64,000 bases of DNA, from assembly GCA_047967505.1 (NCBI GenBank), contig CM106540.1; one strand, written 5' to 3'. Under the pieces are notes generated by a model that was given only the letters and a program-made list of their open reading frames with translations, was not told the origin of the DNA and searched no databases. This stretch comes from Dipteris shenzhenensis (Eukaryota; Polypodiophyta; Polypodiopsida; Gleicheniales). Made by a program: the position numbers and the translations under genes. Below, piece by piece: positions 1 through 10,304 of this stretch (positions are counted from its first letter, which is position 1; each line of letters starts with the position of its first letter).

Positions 1-290
1 TACAAGCTTTTTGTCTCTTCTAATGCAGATGATAATACGAAGTTAATATCTCATATTGTTTATTGACTGTAAGAAGATACGTAGAGTACACACTGATTAC
101 ATTTAGATATAAATCCTGGAATACTAATAATTCTCTTCAATACCAAGAAGAGGTTCTATTTTTGGTCAGGTAGTTTTCAAGGTGACCCATTTATATAAAG
201 TGACATTTTTGAAGTTTTATACTTTATTTAACTTGCTTTGACCTGCCGAGGTCATCCTTATCCTCATCACTATGACTCTCTATTTGTCTT
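1..290. other. Flank left of Copia-1, nothing recognised
   Basis: AT-rich sequence with no coding similarity that I can recognise. It ends with GTCTT directly before the first LTR base. The five bases after the right LTR are GTCTC, so this may be one half of an imperfect 5-bp target duplication. Confidence 0.5.
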
Positions 291-559
291 TGTAGGCCAT
301 CCTCTGGTGGTTCTAGTGATGCCTTATAGGCCATGGTATGAGCCTTGTAGGCATAAATAAAGACACTTATAGTGTTAGTGTCTTTTAGGCCACATAGGAC
401 ACTTAGTCCTATGTGACACCCAGGACACTTAGTTCTAGGTCTAGGTACTTGTACATGGTACTCCTTTGTTTTTGATTATCCAACTTTGACGTGACGGCTA
501 AGACATTTATCATCGACTCTTTTGCTACCTGCACTCTCTCTCTCCTAAGCGATCCTACA
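291..559 (+). repeat. 5' LTR of Copia-1
   Basis: It starts TGTAGGCC and ends CCTACA and has the same length as the copy at 5995-6263. An A/T-rich TATA-like stretch (cataaataaag) lies near 351-362, and a CT-rich tail precedes the end. The motif GGTACTTGTAC repeats the GTAC word that dominates the leader. The LTR should carry promoter and polyadenylation signals, which is inferred from family structure. Confidence 0.95.
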
Positions 560-560
560 G

Positions 561-572
561 TGGTATCAGAGC
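561..572 (+). promoter_or_regulatory. Primer binding site (tRNA-iMet) of Copia-1
   Basis: TGGTATCAGAGC starts one base after the LTR. It is the standard complement of the 3' end of plant initiator tRNA-Met used to prime minus-strand DNA synthesis. Confidence 0.93.
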
Positions 573-595
573 CCAGCTTTGCTTCCTGTGCCTTT

Positions 596-1090
596 TGTCC
601 GTACTGTCCGTACAACAGCACGGATGTCCGTACAGTCACGTACGGATATCGTATGTTTCTTGCAGTTGCCCGTACATCTGTCGTAACTGAGTCTGTACTT
701 GCGCCATCGTACAAATTTGTACCTCCGTTGTACGTCCGTACCTACACTCAGTACAAATCTGTAAGTGCACTACGTCCGTACTTGCACTCAGTACTACGTC
801 GTACCGTACTTCATTGCGTTGTGTTCCGTACTAGAGCCACCGTACTTGCGCCGCCGTACAGATCAGTACATGCATCTTCGTACTGTTAGTACTGCACTAC
901 GTACATCTTCCGTACATGCACGTGGGAGCCTTCGTACAACTGCAGTACTTCAGATCTCCGTACAACGTACGGCTGTACAATCTTACAGTCGTGCACGGTA
1001 CAGCGTACGGTGTACTTGATCTGGTACTTGAGCTGTCCGTACAGCTAGTACTTCTCTTGAGATCTCTGACAGGTGTTGCACGTACAAAGT
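596..1090 (+). repeat. GTAC-saturated leader of Copia-1
   Basis: About 35 GTAC tetramers occur in roughly 490 bp, mostly as CCGTAC, TCGTAC, GTACTT or GTACAA, against about two expected by chance. Spacing is irregular, so it is not a simple tandem repeat. Several overlapping short ORFs here look like products of the repeated word rather than genes. GTAC is the core of plant SBP/SPL binding sites; a role here is inference. Confidence 0.85.
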
Positions 1091-1210
1091 CACATTCAGG
1101 ACATTGGTAATTTTTGGGGCTTTCAGTTCATTTCACCTTCTTTGGTTGCAATTTCTTGCAAGAACATTGGGGCTTTGGAATTTGGTCTGCAATCTCTTGT
1201 TGTTTGCAAT

Positions 1211-1311
1211 ACATTGGGACAGATTGGAGAACATTGAGTCACATTTGCAGGACATTGAGTCAGATTTTCAAACATTGAGTTAGATTCGCATACATTGGGT
1301 CACATTTGCAA
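1211..1311 (+). repeat. Five ~20-bp tandem repeats in Copia-1 leader
   Basis: ACATTG begins at 1211, 1231, 1252, 1272 and 1292. The unit is close to ACATTGAGTCACATTTGCA. Two copies carry TTGAGTCA, which resembles the GCN4/bZIP core. The array lies between the GTAC region and gag. Confidence 0.8.
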
Positions 1312-1559
1312 AATTTCAGCAAAATTTGGGGCTTTTCTGTATTTGCCCTCTTTCTAGCCTATTTGCCCTCAATAAATTTGGGGCTTTTGCCAGATTTGCT
1401 GTTTTTGCAGTGAACATTGCCTGCCACGGTCACATTTGCCCTTTGATTTGGGTCAGAAATTTGCAGATATTTGCTGTCATTTTTGGACAGCCAGCTTTTT
1501 GCAGTGATAGCCTTGAGGCTTTTGGGTTTTCAGGTCTTTTTCAGGGTATCACATTTGCT

Positions 1560-2483
1560 ATGGCTGGGAACAATCAAGATTTATTTGAAGTTCTTCGTGA
1601 AGATGATAAGTTGGATGGCACCAACTATCCGATGTGGTCTTATCTCATGAAACATATTCTAGTTGCAAAGCATTTGTGGAATATTGTTTATGGGGCTGAT
1701 CTGAGGCCAGCCAATGCTGCAGTGGTTGCCTCTACTGCTGGTCCCTCCACAGGGGGTACTCCTCCTGATGCCTCTTCCTCTAGCACTCCTGCTGCTGCTC
1801 TTCCAACTCAAGAACAGTCAAGATGGGATGCCAGAGATGCAAATGCACATTCATGCATTGCTTTATCATGCAAGAGAATCATTATTCCACACATCCGGTC
1901 TTGCAGGACAGCAAAGGATGCTTGGGATAAATTGGCTTCTCTCTATCAGATTCGCAATGAAGCTCGTGTTGCATATTTGAGAAGGCAATTACAGGAAGTC
2001 AGTATGAATGAAGGTGACTCTATGGATGCATACCTGACAAAGGTCAAGGACCTCATGGAACAGCTTGCCAACATTGATGAGGTGGTGCCAAATTCACGGC
2101 TTGTCAGTACCACATTGAATGGACTGCCAGATACATATCAAGGGTTTGCTACAACCCTTCGATTAGTGGCCATGGGTAATCCAGACCACTATTCTTTTGA
2201 TCAGCTGGCTACTTTGCTTTTGCAGGAAGAGCAAAGTAGAGCTAATAGACAAGCCATTATTCCTGATCATGCATTTGCTTCACAGCAGACAGGAAGAGGC
2301 AAGGCTTCCAAGCCTATGGGCAAGCCAAAATCTGTGCATAGCAGCTGCAATTCCTCCCATGCATCTAAAAATACAGCAGATAAGTCAAAGAAGAAAAGAT
2401 GCAACTATTGTCGCAAGCTTGGACATTTCAGAATGCAGGAAGCGCATTGCTTCGGAGAAAAAGAAAGCAGGATTGACAGTTAA
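1560..2483 (+). pseudogene. gag: Copia-1 Gag, frameshifted at the zinc knuckle
   Basis: Capsid-type protein of a copia element. I place the start at ATG 1560 (MAGNNQDLF), after which the UBN2/gag-like pattern begins (LDGTNYPMW, then a helical region). The open frame extends upstream to 1326, but that part repeats GxF words of the leader and does not look like Gag. The zinc knuckle starts CNYCRKLGHF near 2400, then a one-base change near 2430 shifts the frame, and the remaining ECRK part lies in the next frame. Intact copia elements have gag fused in frame with pol, so this copy is broken here. Confidence 0.85.
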
Positions 2484-3228
2484 TGCCTCACATGCTATTG
2501 AATCCCATGAGCCAGAAGATGCTTCACATGCACATGCTCTTCAGGATGATTGGGCATGGGCTGTCCATTGCTCATTTAATCCCTCCAAAGCTGATGCATT
2601 TTTTACTGCTAATGATGCTCAGTCTTGGTACTTCGATAGTGGTGCTTCCAAGCATGTCACATCTTGCATACAATTGTTTCATTCTTTAGCTGATGCACCT
2701 CGAGGGGGGACTGTTACATGTGCTAATAATGCTTCATATGTTGTAAAAGGAGTTGGAGATGTGCAGCTCACATCCATTTCAAGCCATCCTGTCACTTTGA
2801 CAAATGTTCTTTTTGTGCCTGGAATTGAAGTCAACTTGATTTCAATTTCAGCAATTGCCACTTCAGATTTCAGAGTTTTTTTTGATGGCTACAGATGCCT
2901 AGTTTATGATCTTCGTGATGACAATGCCATAGTTCTCACTGACACTTTGCAAAAGGGGCTTTATCACCTTGATCATCACTCAGCTGCAGTTTCTATTGAA
3001 GCATTGGCTATTTCAGATTCAGAGCTTGCTGAAACTCATCTTTGGCATGAGAGAATGGGCCATCTCAATTATAGAGCTCTTGCAAAGCTACATTCATAGC
3101 AGATGGCAAATAATGTACCTCAAACTCACACAGTTTCCAAACATGTGTGTGAGGGTTGTCTTTTGGGTAAGATGCATCGATTTCCTTTTCAAAAGAATTG
3201 TCCAAAACTCTCACAAAGGAAATTGTAG
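2430..3228 (+). pseudogene. pol: Copia-1 protease and pre-integrase domain, two stops
   Basis: Aspartic protease with motif YFDSGASKHV (Asp codon at 2635), followed by the pre-integrase motif LWHERMGHLNY and the zinc-binding CEGCLLGKMHR region. A TAG at 3097-3099 and a TAG at 3226-3228 interrupt the same reading frame; the coding similarity continues across both. Protease would cut the Gag-Pol polyprotein; the pre-integrase domain binds zinc and DNA ends. Confidence 0.85.
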
Positions 3229-4202
3229 CTAGTGCACAGTGATGTCTGTGGCCCAATGAGGACAAATGCCATTGGGGGGTACAAGTATTTCATGACTCTC
3301 ATTGATGATTTCACAAGATATTGCTGGATATATCCTTTAAAAGCCAAATCTGAAGTTTTCTTATGCTTTCAGAGATGGCTGAATATGGTTGAGAATGAAT
3401 CAGGATGCAAGCTTGTCACCCTCAACACAGATAGGGGGGGAGAGTATATGTCAAAGGAGTTTGATACCTTTCTGTCTTCACGGGGCATTATTCACTCATG
3501 TACTACTCCTTACACTCCTCAGCAGAATCCTGTTTCTGAAAGGAAAAACAGGTCCACAATGAAGATGGCTAGATGCATGCTTAAGGCCAAGTCTTTGCCC
3601 AATAAATTTTGGCTTGATGCAGTGATGTGTGCCAACTATGTGCTGAATAGATCACCTACACGGGCATTGCAGACTATTACACCTTATGAAGCATGGAAAG
3701 GCAGGAAGCCTTCACTTTCACACATGAGAGTTTTTGGGTCTCTTGCATATGTTCATGTACCATCTCAGCTGAGACATAAGCTTGTTGACAAGGCAATCAA
3801 ATGCATATTTATTGGTTACAGCCAGGAGAGCAGAGGGTATCGGTTATACCAACCAAATACTGGGAAGATTATTGTCAGTAGAGATGTAATCTTTGCTGAA
3901 CATTCAACTTCTCCTCTTGTGGACTGGAAAGCTAAGCCAGATGTTGACATGTTTGATGCCTTTGAATCTTGGTTACCTCTGCCATCCTCAAAAGAGGACT
4001 TTGACCAGCAACATGAGCCTCCTGCAGGCCCTCCACCAAGCAATAATCAGCCACTACCTCATGCTGATTTGCAGGTTTCTCTTCCGGCACAAAATGATCC
4101 CACTATTTATGATGCAGTCATTGAAGAAAGAGCTGTCAATAGACAGCAAAGGCAAGTTCCCAGATGGCTTCTTGATACATTGAGGGACAGCAAACAAGAT
4201 CA
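3229..4202 (+). pseudogene. pol: Copia-1 integrase
   Basis: Integrase core of the rve type. Visible landmarks are VHSDVCGP (first Asp), LNTDRGGEY (second Asp) and PVSERKN, where the catalytic Glu is usually seen in NGVAERKN. The typical C-terminal copia block follows (MRVFGSLAYVHVP, CIFIGYSQESRGYRLY). The frame ends at a 26-bp tandem duplication (4177-4202 repeated at 4203-4228), which shifts the frame by two bases. Confidence 0.88.
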
Positions 4203-5048
4203 ACATTGAGGGACAGCAAACAAGATCAGCCTTTTGCTGCCCGGTCAAGATCAGGGAATAGACAGCATGGTCACTTTCTTGAGTTTGCACTCCTTGCTAC
4301 AACTTGCAATGAAGAGCCTCTGTGCCATAAAGATGCTTTTGACAGCAAAGAGTGGATGGATGCAATGAGAGCTGAGTTACATTCCATTGCTAAAAATGAC
4401 ACATGGGAATTAGTAGATCTGCCTCTAGGCAAGCATGCCATTGGAACCAGGTGGGTCTACAAATTACAAAGGAAATCTGATGGCAGCATAGATCGATACA
4501 AAGCCCGTCTTGTTGCAAAAGGGTATGCCCAACAACAAGGCATTGACTTTGAGGAGACATTTGCTCCCACATCCAGGATTACTACCATTAGATGTGTCAT
4601 TGCCATTGCAGCCCATCATCATTGGCAAGTGCACCAACTTGACATCAAGACTGCTTTTCTTTATGGGGATCTACAGGAAGAAGTCTATGTCACACAACCT
4701 CCTGGCTTTGAGGTTGTTAGTTCTGAAAATAAGGTATGCCGGCTAGAAAAGTCCTTTATGGTTTGAATCAGGCACCCAGGGCATGGTATGCCAAAATTCA
4801 TGCACACTTACTATCCCTTGGTTTTTAGAATAGTCCCTCAGAACCCACTCTTTATGTCCGTGGGAGTGGATCTGATTTTTTAGTGCTGATTTTATATGTG
4901 GATGATATGCTCATCATGGGCCCAGATACTCAGCAAATTGCAGCTGTCAAGGCTGATCTGCAGCAAATTTTTGACATGTCAGACATGGGACAGCTCCATT
5001 ATTATTTGGGCATTCAGTTTGCTCATGTTGAGGGGGGTATCATGATGT
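4203..5048 (+). pseudogene. pol: Copia-1 reverse transcriptase
   Basis: RNA-dependent DNA polymerase (RVT_2 family). Landmarks are KNDTWELV, RYKARLVAKGYAQ, the fingers/palm region QLDIKTAFLYGDL and the active-site box LYVDDM at about 4892. A base is missing near 4750 between LEKS and LYGLNQAPRAWY. A TAG lies at 4826-4828. The segment ends in a 23-bp tandem duplication (5026-5048, 5049-5071) that shifts the frame again. Confidence 0.88.
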
Positions 5049-5837
5049 TGTTGAGGGGGGTATCATGATGTCTCAGTCCAAGTATATTGGACAGCTCCTT
5101 GATCGTTTTCAATTTGAGGATTGCAAGCCAATCTCTACTCCAGTGGACCTTGGCTTCAAATTCTCAGCTCATGATGGGAGCCCACCATGTGATATCACTC
5201 TTTATCAGCAGGCTGTTGGATGCCTTATTTATTTATGTCACACCAGACCTGACTTGCAGTATGTAGTATCTCAGCTCAACAGATTTATGCACATGCTCAG
5301 TTCACAGCATTGGCAGGCAGTGAAGAGAGTCTTCAGATATCTCAGAGGCACTCAGGATTTAGCCCTCTTCTATGGTGATCAGAGTTCACTTACCATGCAT
5401 GCTTACACGGATAGTGACTGGGCAGGATGTTCCGACACCAGAGTGTCACATACTGGCAATTGTTTTTTGCTTGGCAATGCATGTATCTCTTGGCTCAACA
5501 AGAAGCAACCAACAGTTGCCACATCTAGCTGTGAGGCTGAGTACAGGGCAGCTTTCACCGCTACAGTAGAGTTTGTTTGGCTTCGACAGATACTTACAGA
5601 TCTTGGTATTCGCCAGACATCCTCCACTATTGTCTACACTGAGAGCCAGAGTGCTTTGGCCATTGCGCGTAACCCAGTGTTTCATGTGTGTATCAGCATA
5701 TTGAAGTTCACTATCATTATGTTCGGGAGCGGTTGTCAGCAGGAGACATAGAGTTGTCCTATCTTCCCACAGAGGACACCATAGCAGATATGTTTACAAA
5801 GGCACTTCCTCGTCCCAAGTTCGAAGTCTTTCGATAG
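5049..5837 (+). pseudogene. pol: Copia-1 RNase H and C-terminus
   Basis: Copia-type RNase H that would degrade the RNA strand of the hybrid. Landmarks are the end of RT (CKPISTPVDLG, RPDLQYVVSQLNRFM), then YTDSDWAGC, SSCEAEYRA and ESQSALAIARNPVFH. A frameshift near 5685 follows NPVFH; the normal ending (ADMFTKALPRPKFEVFR) is in another frame and stops at TAG 5835-5837. Confidence 0.88.
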
Positions 5838-5981
5838 GCTTTACACTTGGTTCCCTTTGTGACATGATTTGACATCCCTTGTACATTCATAGGTGGCTAT
5901 ATCCTTTTGGATGAAATGTGCCACCATGACCAAAAAATACCAGGTATTCTGAGACATTTCCAGAGTACTTCAGCCCATCTC

Positions 5982-5994
5982 ATGGAGGGGGGTT
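5982..5994 (+). promoter_or_regulatory. Polypurine tract of Copia-1
   Basis: GGAGGGGGG just before the 3' LTR start. This is the plus-strand primer position in LTR elements. Confidence 0.85.
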
Positions 5995-6263
5995 TGTAGG
6001 CCATCCTCTGGTGGTTCTAGTGATGCCGTATAGGCCATGGTATGAGCCTTGTAGGCATAAATAAAGACACTTATAGTGTTAGTGTCTTTTAGGCCACATA
6101 GGACACTTAATCCTATGTGACACCAATGACACTTAGTCCTAGGTCTAGGTACTTGTACCTTGTACTCCTTTGTTTTTGATTATCCAACTTTGACATGACG
6201 GCTAAGGCGTTTATCATCGACTCTTTTGCTACCTGCACTCTCTCTCTCCTAAGCGATCCTACA
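5995..6263 (+). repeat. 3' LTR of Copia-1
   Basis: It pairs with 291-559 at equal length, with about ten substitutions and no length change. It ends CCTACA and is followed by GTCTC. Confidence 0.95.
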
Positions 6264-8769
6264 GTCTCTCTCTTTCTCCTGATGCATTGGTAGAGAGAAT
6301 CTCCTCCGGGTGTGTCATGGTTTTAAGGATGCAGGGCTTACTGCTTGGTGGATCTGCCCATGGTGAGACCTTGACTTCCAGCTTGGGGGAGAGCTTGGAT
6401 GTACTCCATGGTTGCCGGGTGATTCAATCATTGGATGTCCTATGTTTTAGTATGATATCCTTGTCAATATAAGTGGTTAGTTCAGAATGTTATTGGCCTG
6501 GGAGCATAATGGTATCACAGGCAATCTTGTCGAATCATACCATAGAAAAATATGAAGTTTCTTGTCTATTGGAAAGGGACAGCTTTGCATTGACAATTGT
6601 TAATTTGATATCTACATAAGGAGTTTTCGTTGGATGCACGTAATGATAGTATAAGCTCCATTGTTTGAGAATTTTGGAATGATTTCAGTGCAAGAGTGAA
6701 GGAAGGGGAGGTGCCACATTATTGAACCTGTCTTTTTGTTGCATTCAGCACCTCTTTTGGAGTAAAGTGATGGTATTTTCATGCTTTTGGGAGAGAGAGG
6801 AAACACGGTTGCTTTTTGCGCTGCAGTTGAGCCAAAATCAAGCTGGTGGGTTGGCTTTTAGAAGGTGTCAGTTTGCCTGTAGGGCAATCACTCTTTTTGG
6901 AGCCATCATAGCTGATATGGGAGCCAATGCTACTTTTAGCTAGGATAGGCTTGAAATAGTTGACGTAGTGATCACCTTTAGCCTTTGAGTATCCCTATGT
7001 CCAATATAGATTCTAGAATCACAATATCTAGGCGGCGGAGAACTTGGGCGCATCCAACCACCGATTCAAATCATCAGAAGTAAAATGTATATGCTGAGTT
7101 TCCATGCTGCTTTCTTGCAATTTATGTGGTTTTTGCAAGGCCGACCTCAGCATCACCAGGACTGCCAAAGGATCATCATAACTTTTTGTGAACTTAAAGG
7201 CAACGTCCTGACAAGTGTGTGATTCCTCAATATCTCGTTTTGGTGATCAGAAGTCCAAAGATAGGCACTGAATGTAGATGGAGAGGATCAACTTAATTTG
7301 ATAAAAATATCCTACCTCAAATCATATTATGGAGTCTTGGTGGATAGAAACAAAAGATTCTTTGAAAACTGATAAAAAAAAGCTTTGTTAGAAACCTTCT
7401 GCAACTCATTCCAAGTTCTAGGTTTTGGTGTCCAATCTGTAGAGAATGGGAATGGGGATGCTGCATTATCTAAGGACATGGGATTGAGAATGGGAATAGG
7501 AACGAGAAGCAGAAAGTGGAAACGGGAATGCGAATAATCACATGGATGTATTGTACTATGATGTGCTTATGCATGTAAAAACATGAATAGAACAAATTTT
7601 TATTACTGAAACATACATCAACTAAGCAACATGAGCCAAGGTCCAAGTTACAAAAAAAAGAAAATCCTATATTTCTAGAATTGTAATCAAAACAAAGTGA
7701 TAGGGTCTAGACTTTCTACAAATATAGAAAAATTTTCAGTAATCAAGATCCAATATTGTAATTGATATTTTCGAAAGAAAAAAAGGTAATCGAAAGATGT
7801 GACAAACTATATTATAATACGGAAGTCAACAATTCAAGTGTCAGCATTTTTCTGCTTGGATGCTTGTTTGGGAGAGACTAAAATGAAACCATATAGGCTT
7901 CACAAGCAGTTGTAGCTTGAATGAAGAGATTGTGGACTACTTTTGATTAGCCTCTCGTTCAGTGCTAGCCTTTGTCACGGCTGAGTCTGCCCATCACCTC
8001 CGGAGTGCCGACAGAAACTAAGTACAAAGACCTTTGTATAAATGGATGCTCAAGTATGTTTGGGGGTGTGGATCTGTATTTGTGAGAGCATATGTTTATA
8101 CTATGGTCTATACCCACTGTTGGGCATTGATGACGCCAATGGGAATGTCATAGTAGCTAGTCCCTTCAATGCGTGATGAAGTTTATGGTTTCAACCTTAT
8201 GAATGACTATCATGAGTTTGAAACTGCACTATGTTTTTAGTGGAAGAATTTGGGCATGTTCCATGGATATGGAGGCATAGCGTTCAAAGACTGAAAGGTC
8301 TTCCAAAATCCACAGCAGTCACTAGTGACCAGATGACAAATGCCAAAAAAACCCTAGATGCAATACTATGAAACCTCTAGAGTCTAGAGTCACGCCTAGA
8401 CTCAAAACCTCCAAAGCCTCAACTCTATTTAAAGATCATCATATATGATTTGTACACCCACATCAAGGCCCTCTAGATCAATTTCATCAGCACAAGCTGG
8501 TCCATCCACTGCATGGGCACCGCTCTAGTGCCATCCTGGTGGGCATTCACCTGATTGTTCTCCTTGCAGAACTGCTATCATGAAGGGTAATAAATCCTCG
8601 TCCCTTATAGTTGTCTGAATCCATGCTAGTCAGCAACCGTAGATAACATAGGCATAGACAAGATCTGAGCTCGACAAGCTTTCACGTAGAGAGGAATTTG
8701 CATGTTGTCTCAAAACACAAACTACTAATGACTGCAACTCTTGTGTCTCAGCTCTCCAATCCTCCCAAC
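6264..8769. other. Unassigned stretch between Copia-1 and Gypsy-1
   Basis: No convincing domain or splice structure seen. ORFs of 60-75 codons at 6287, 6612 (minus) and 6722 show no motif. A purine-rich stretch with repeated GGGAATGG-like words lies near 7445-7535. The right end CTCCCAAC supplies the CCAAC target duplication of Gypsy-1. It may be host intergenic DNA or very old repeats. Confidence 0.5.
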
Positions 8770-9226
8770 TGTAACAGATGGTTACTTTTTACTTAGGCTA
8801 AACTTAGGCTAAAAGTTAGTAGAAAGGCCTTCATTGGCTTGTAAGTGTTCTTTTCTTTTTTTAGGGGATACCATAAGTTGCCATGTGGCATCCTAGGAGG
8901 TAATCCCATAAGCAATACTGCTTTGTGCTGCCCTGGGCCATACCTATATAAAGGCTCTAGTTGTACTTGGCAAGGCAATTCATGACTTGTACTTCATTAC
9001 TGAAATAGAACTTACAGCAAGAGTTCAATACTCAGCTGAATTCTAAAAAGGATTGATTTCCTCCTGTCCTTGTGCAGCCCCTCACAAGTCTCTGTTGCAG
9101 GTCCAGCCCATGACCTTCTACCCCTACCTTTTTCCTAAAACATAAGGTACTACTCTATTCTAACCTTCCTGCATATTCTACCAAATTTGGGTGTGTTTAC
9201 TATCAGTTAGGAGCAGTCCTGTTGCA
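8770..9226 (+). repeat. 5' LTR of Gypsy-1
   Basis: 457 bp, TG...CA ends. TATATAAA at 8945-8952 is a good TATA box about 175 bp into the LTR. A polyadenylation-type region follows. Confidence 0.95.
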
Positions 9227-9227
9227 T

Positions 9228-9239
9228 TGGTATCAGAGC
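9228..9239 (+). promoter_or_regulatory. Primer binding site of Gypsy-1
   Basis: TGGTATCAGAGC, tRNA-iMet type, one base after the LTR end. Confidence 0.92.
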
Positions 9240-9367
9240 ACTTTTCGTGGGAATTGGTGGGAAATTCTTTGTCCAATCACTTTGAAATTTGGAGCATCTA
9301 CTCTTGAGCCTAGAGCCTACCTCTCTGCAAAAATTCAGCACCAAAAGTGCTCTCTATTGTGAGCTGC

Positions 9368-9822
9368 CACATGGCAGGCTCTGAGAAACCCTGATTTTCG
9401 AAATGCTCAGAATTTGGGGCTTCTTACATCAGTGGAAAGCCCTTGCTTCCTTGATCATTTCTATGCGTGAGATTCCTAAAAGGAAGGAGGATTGAGTCAA
9501 CATTGACGTTTTTTTCTCTCTAGCGCAAGAAAGTGAAGAAAGCGACGATCTACTGTTTTTCTGCACCAAATTAGGACATTCTTGGCTTGTTCTGTTCGCC
9601 CACATGGCAGGCTCTGAGAAACCCTGATTTTCGAAATGCTCAGAATTTGGGGCTTCTTACATCAGTGGAAAGCCCTTGCTTCCTTGATCATTTCTATGCG
9701 TGAGATTCCTAAAAGGAAGGAGGATTGAGTCAACATTGACGTTTTTTTCTCTCTGGTGCAAGAAAGTGAAGAAAGCGACGATCTACTGTTTTTCTGCACA
9801 TTCTTGGCTTGTTCTGTTCGCC
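9368..9822 (+). repeat. ~233-bp tandem duplication in Gypsy-1 leader
   Basis: The block starting CACATGGCAGGCTCTG at 9368 is repeated from 9601. The second copy lacks about 11 bases (around CACCAAATTAGG) and has two substitutions near TCTCTAGCGCAAG versus TCTCTGGTGCAAG. Each copy carries the word AATTTGGGGCTTCTTA. Confidence 0.92.
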
Positions 9823-10304
9823 CTAACCTCATAAGGCTGCTCCCTAAGTGTGGTGGTGATCTGAGACTATTGGGAGGAGCTATGAGCAAATTCGACTGGC
9901 TGGAACAGAAGAAATGCTGCGAAATTTCAGATTTATAACTCCATTTTGGGTCAGCCTTAGTGCATATGGTTGCCCAGCTCCATGGATGCAGCTGATAAAG
10001 TTTGATAGTGATCTGATTATTTGTTACTGAGAAACTCGAAATTCAGTTGCAACAGCTAGCACAGGACAGTTATTTGCCAAATGTTCTAGCAATTTCTTGC
10101 AATCCAGGTGCAATGTTACGATTTTCTACTTCTGATTGGCTCTATGGTTGATTCTTAGCATAAGGATCGCCTCATCAAGTGGGAAATTTTTTCTCAAAAA
10201 TTTGACCTGCGAAATTAGGGCAAAACTAGCATTTGGGGCTTTTGGTACTGTTTTTTGATCAGGGCTTAAGACAGTGCATTTACTCTTGATTCGAGTCATT
10301 AAAG

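Larger units (their letters stand above)
291..6263 (+). mobile_element. Copia-1: full-length, degenerate Ty1/copia LTR retrotransposon
   Basis: Two 269-bp LTRs starting TGTAG and ending CTACA enclose a tRNA-Met primer site, a long leader, and gag, protease, integrase, reverse transcriptase and RNase H in copia order. A purine tract precedes the right LTR. By eye the LTRs differ at about 10 of 269 positions, older than Copia-2 and Gypsy-1. The coding part is broken by at least four frameshifts, several stops and two tandem duplications, so it cannot encode a polyprotein. Flanking GTCTT/GTCTC match at 4 of 5 bases, fitting an aged target duplication. Confidence 0.95.

Noticed and set aside
561-572. 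tRNA gene
   Set aside because: Only the 12-base primer-site complement is present here and at the other elements; no cloverleaf.
491-1110. Overlapping ORFs of 64-132 codons
   Set aside because: They come from the repeated GTAC words in the Copia-1 leader and lie before the gag start.
6722-6943. 73-codon ORF as host exon
   Set aside because: No splice sites or recognisable domain.
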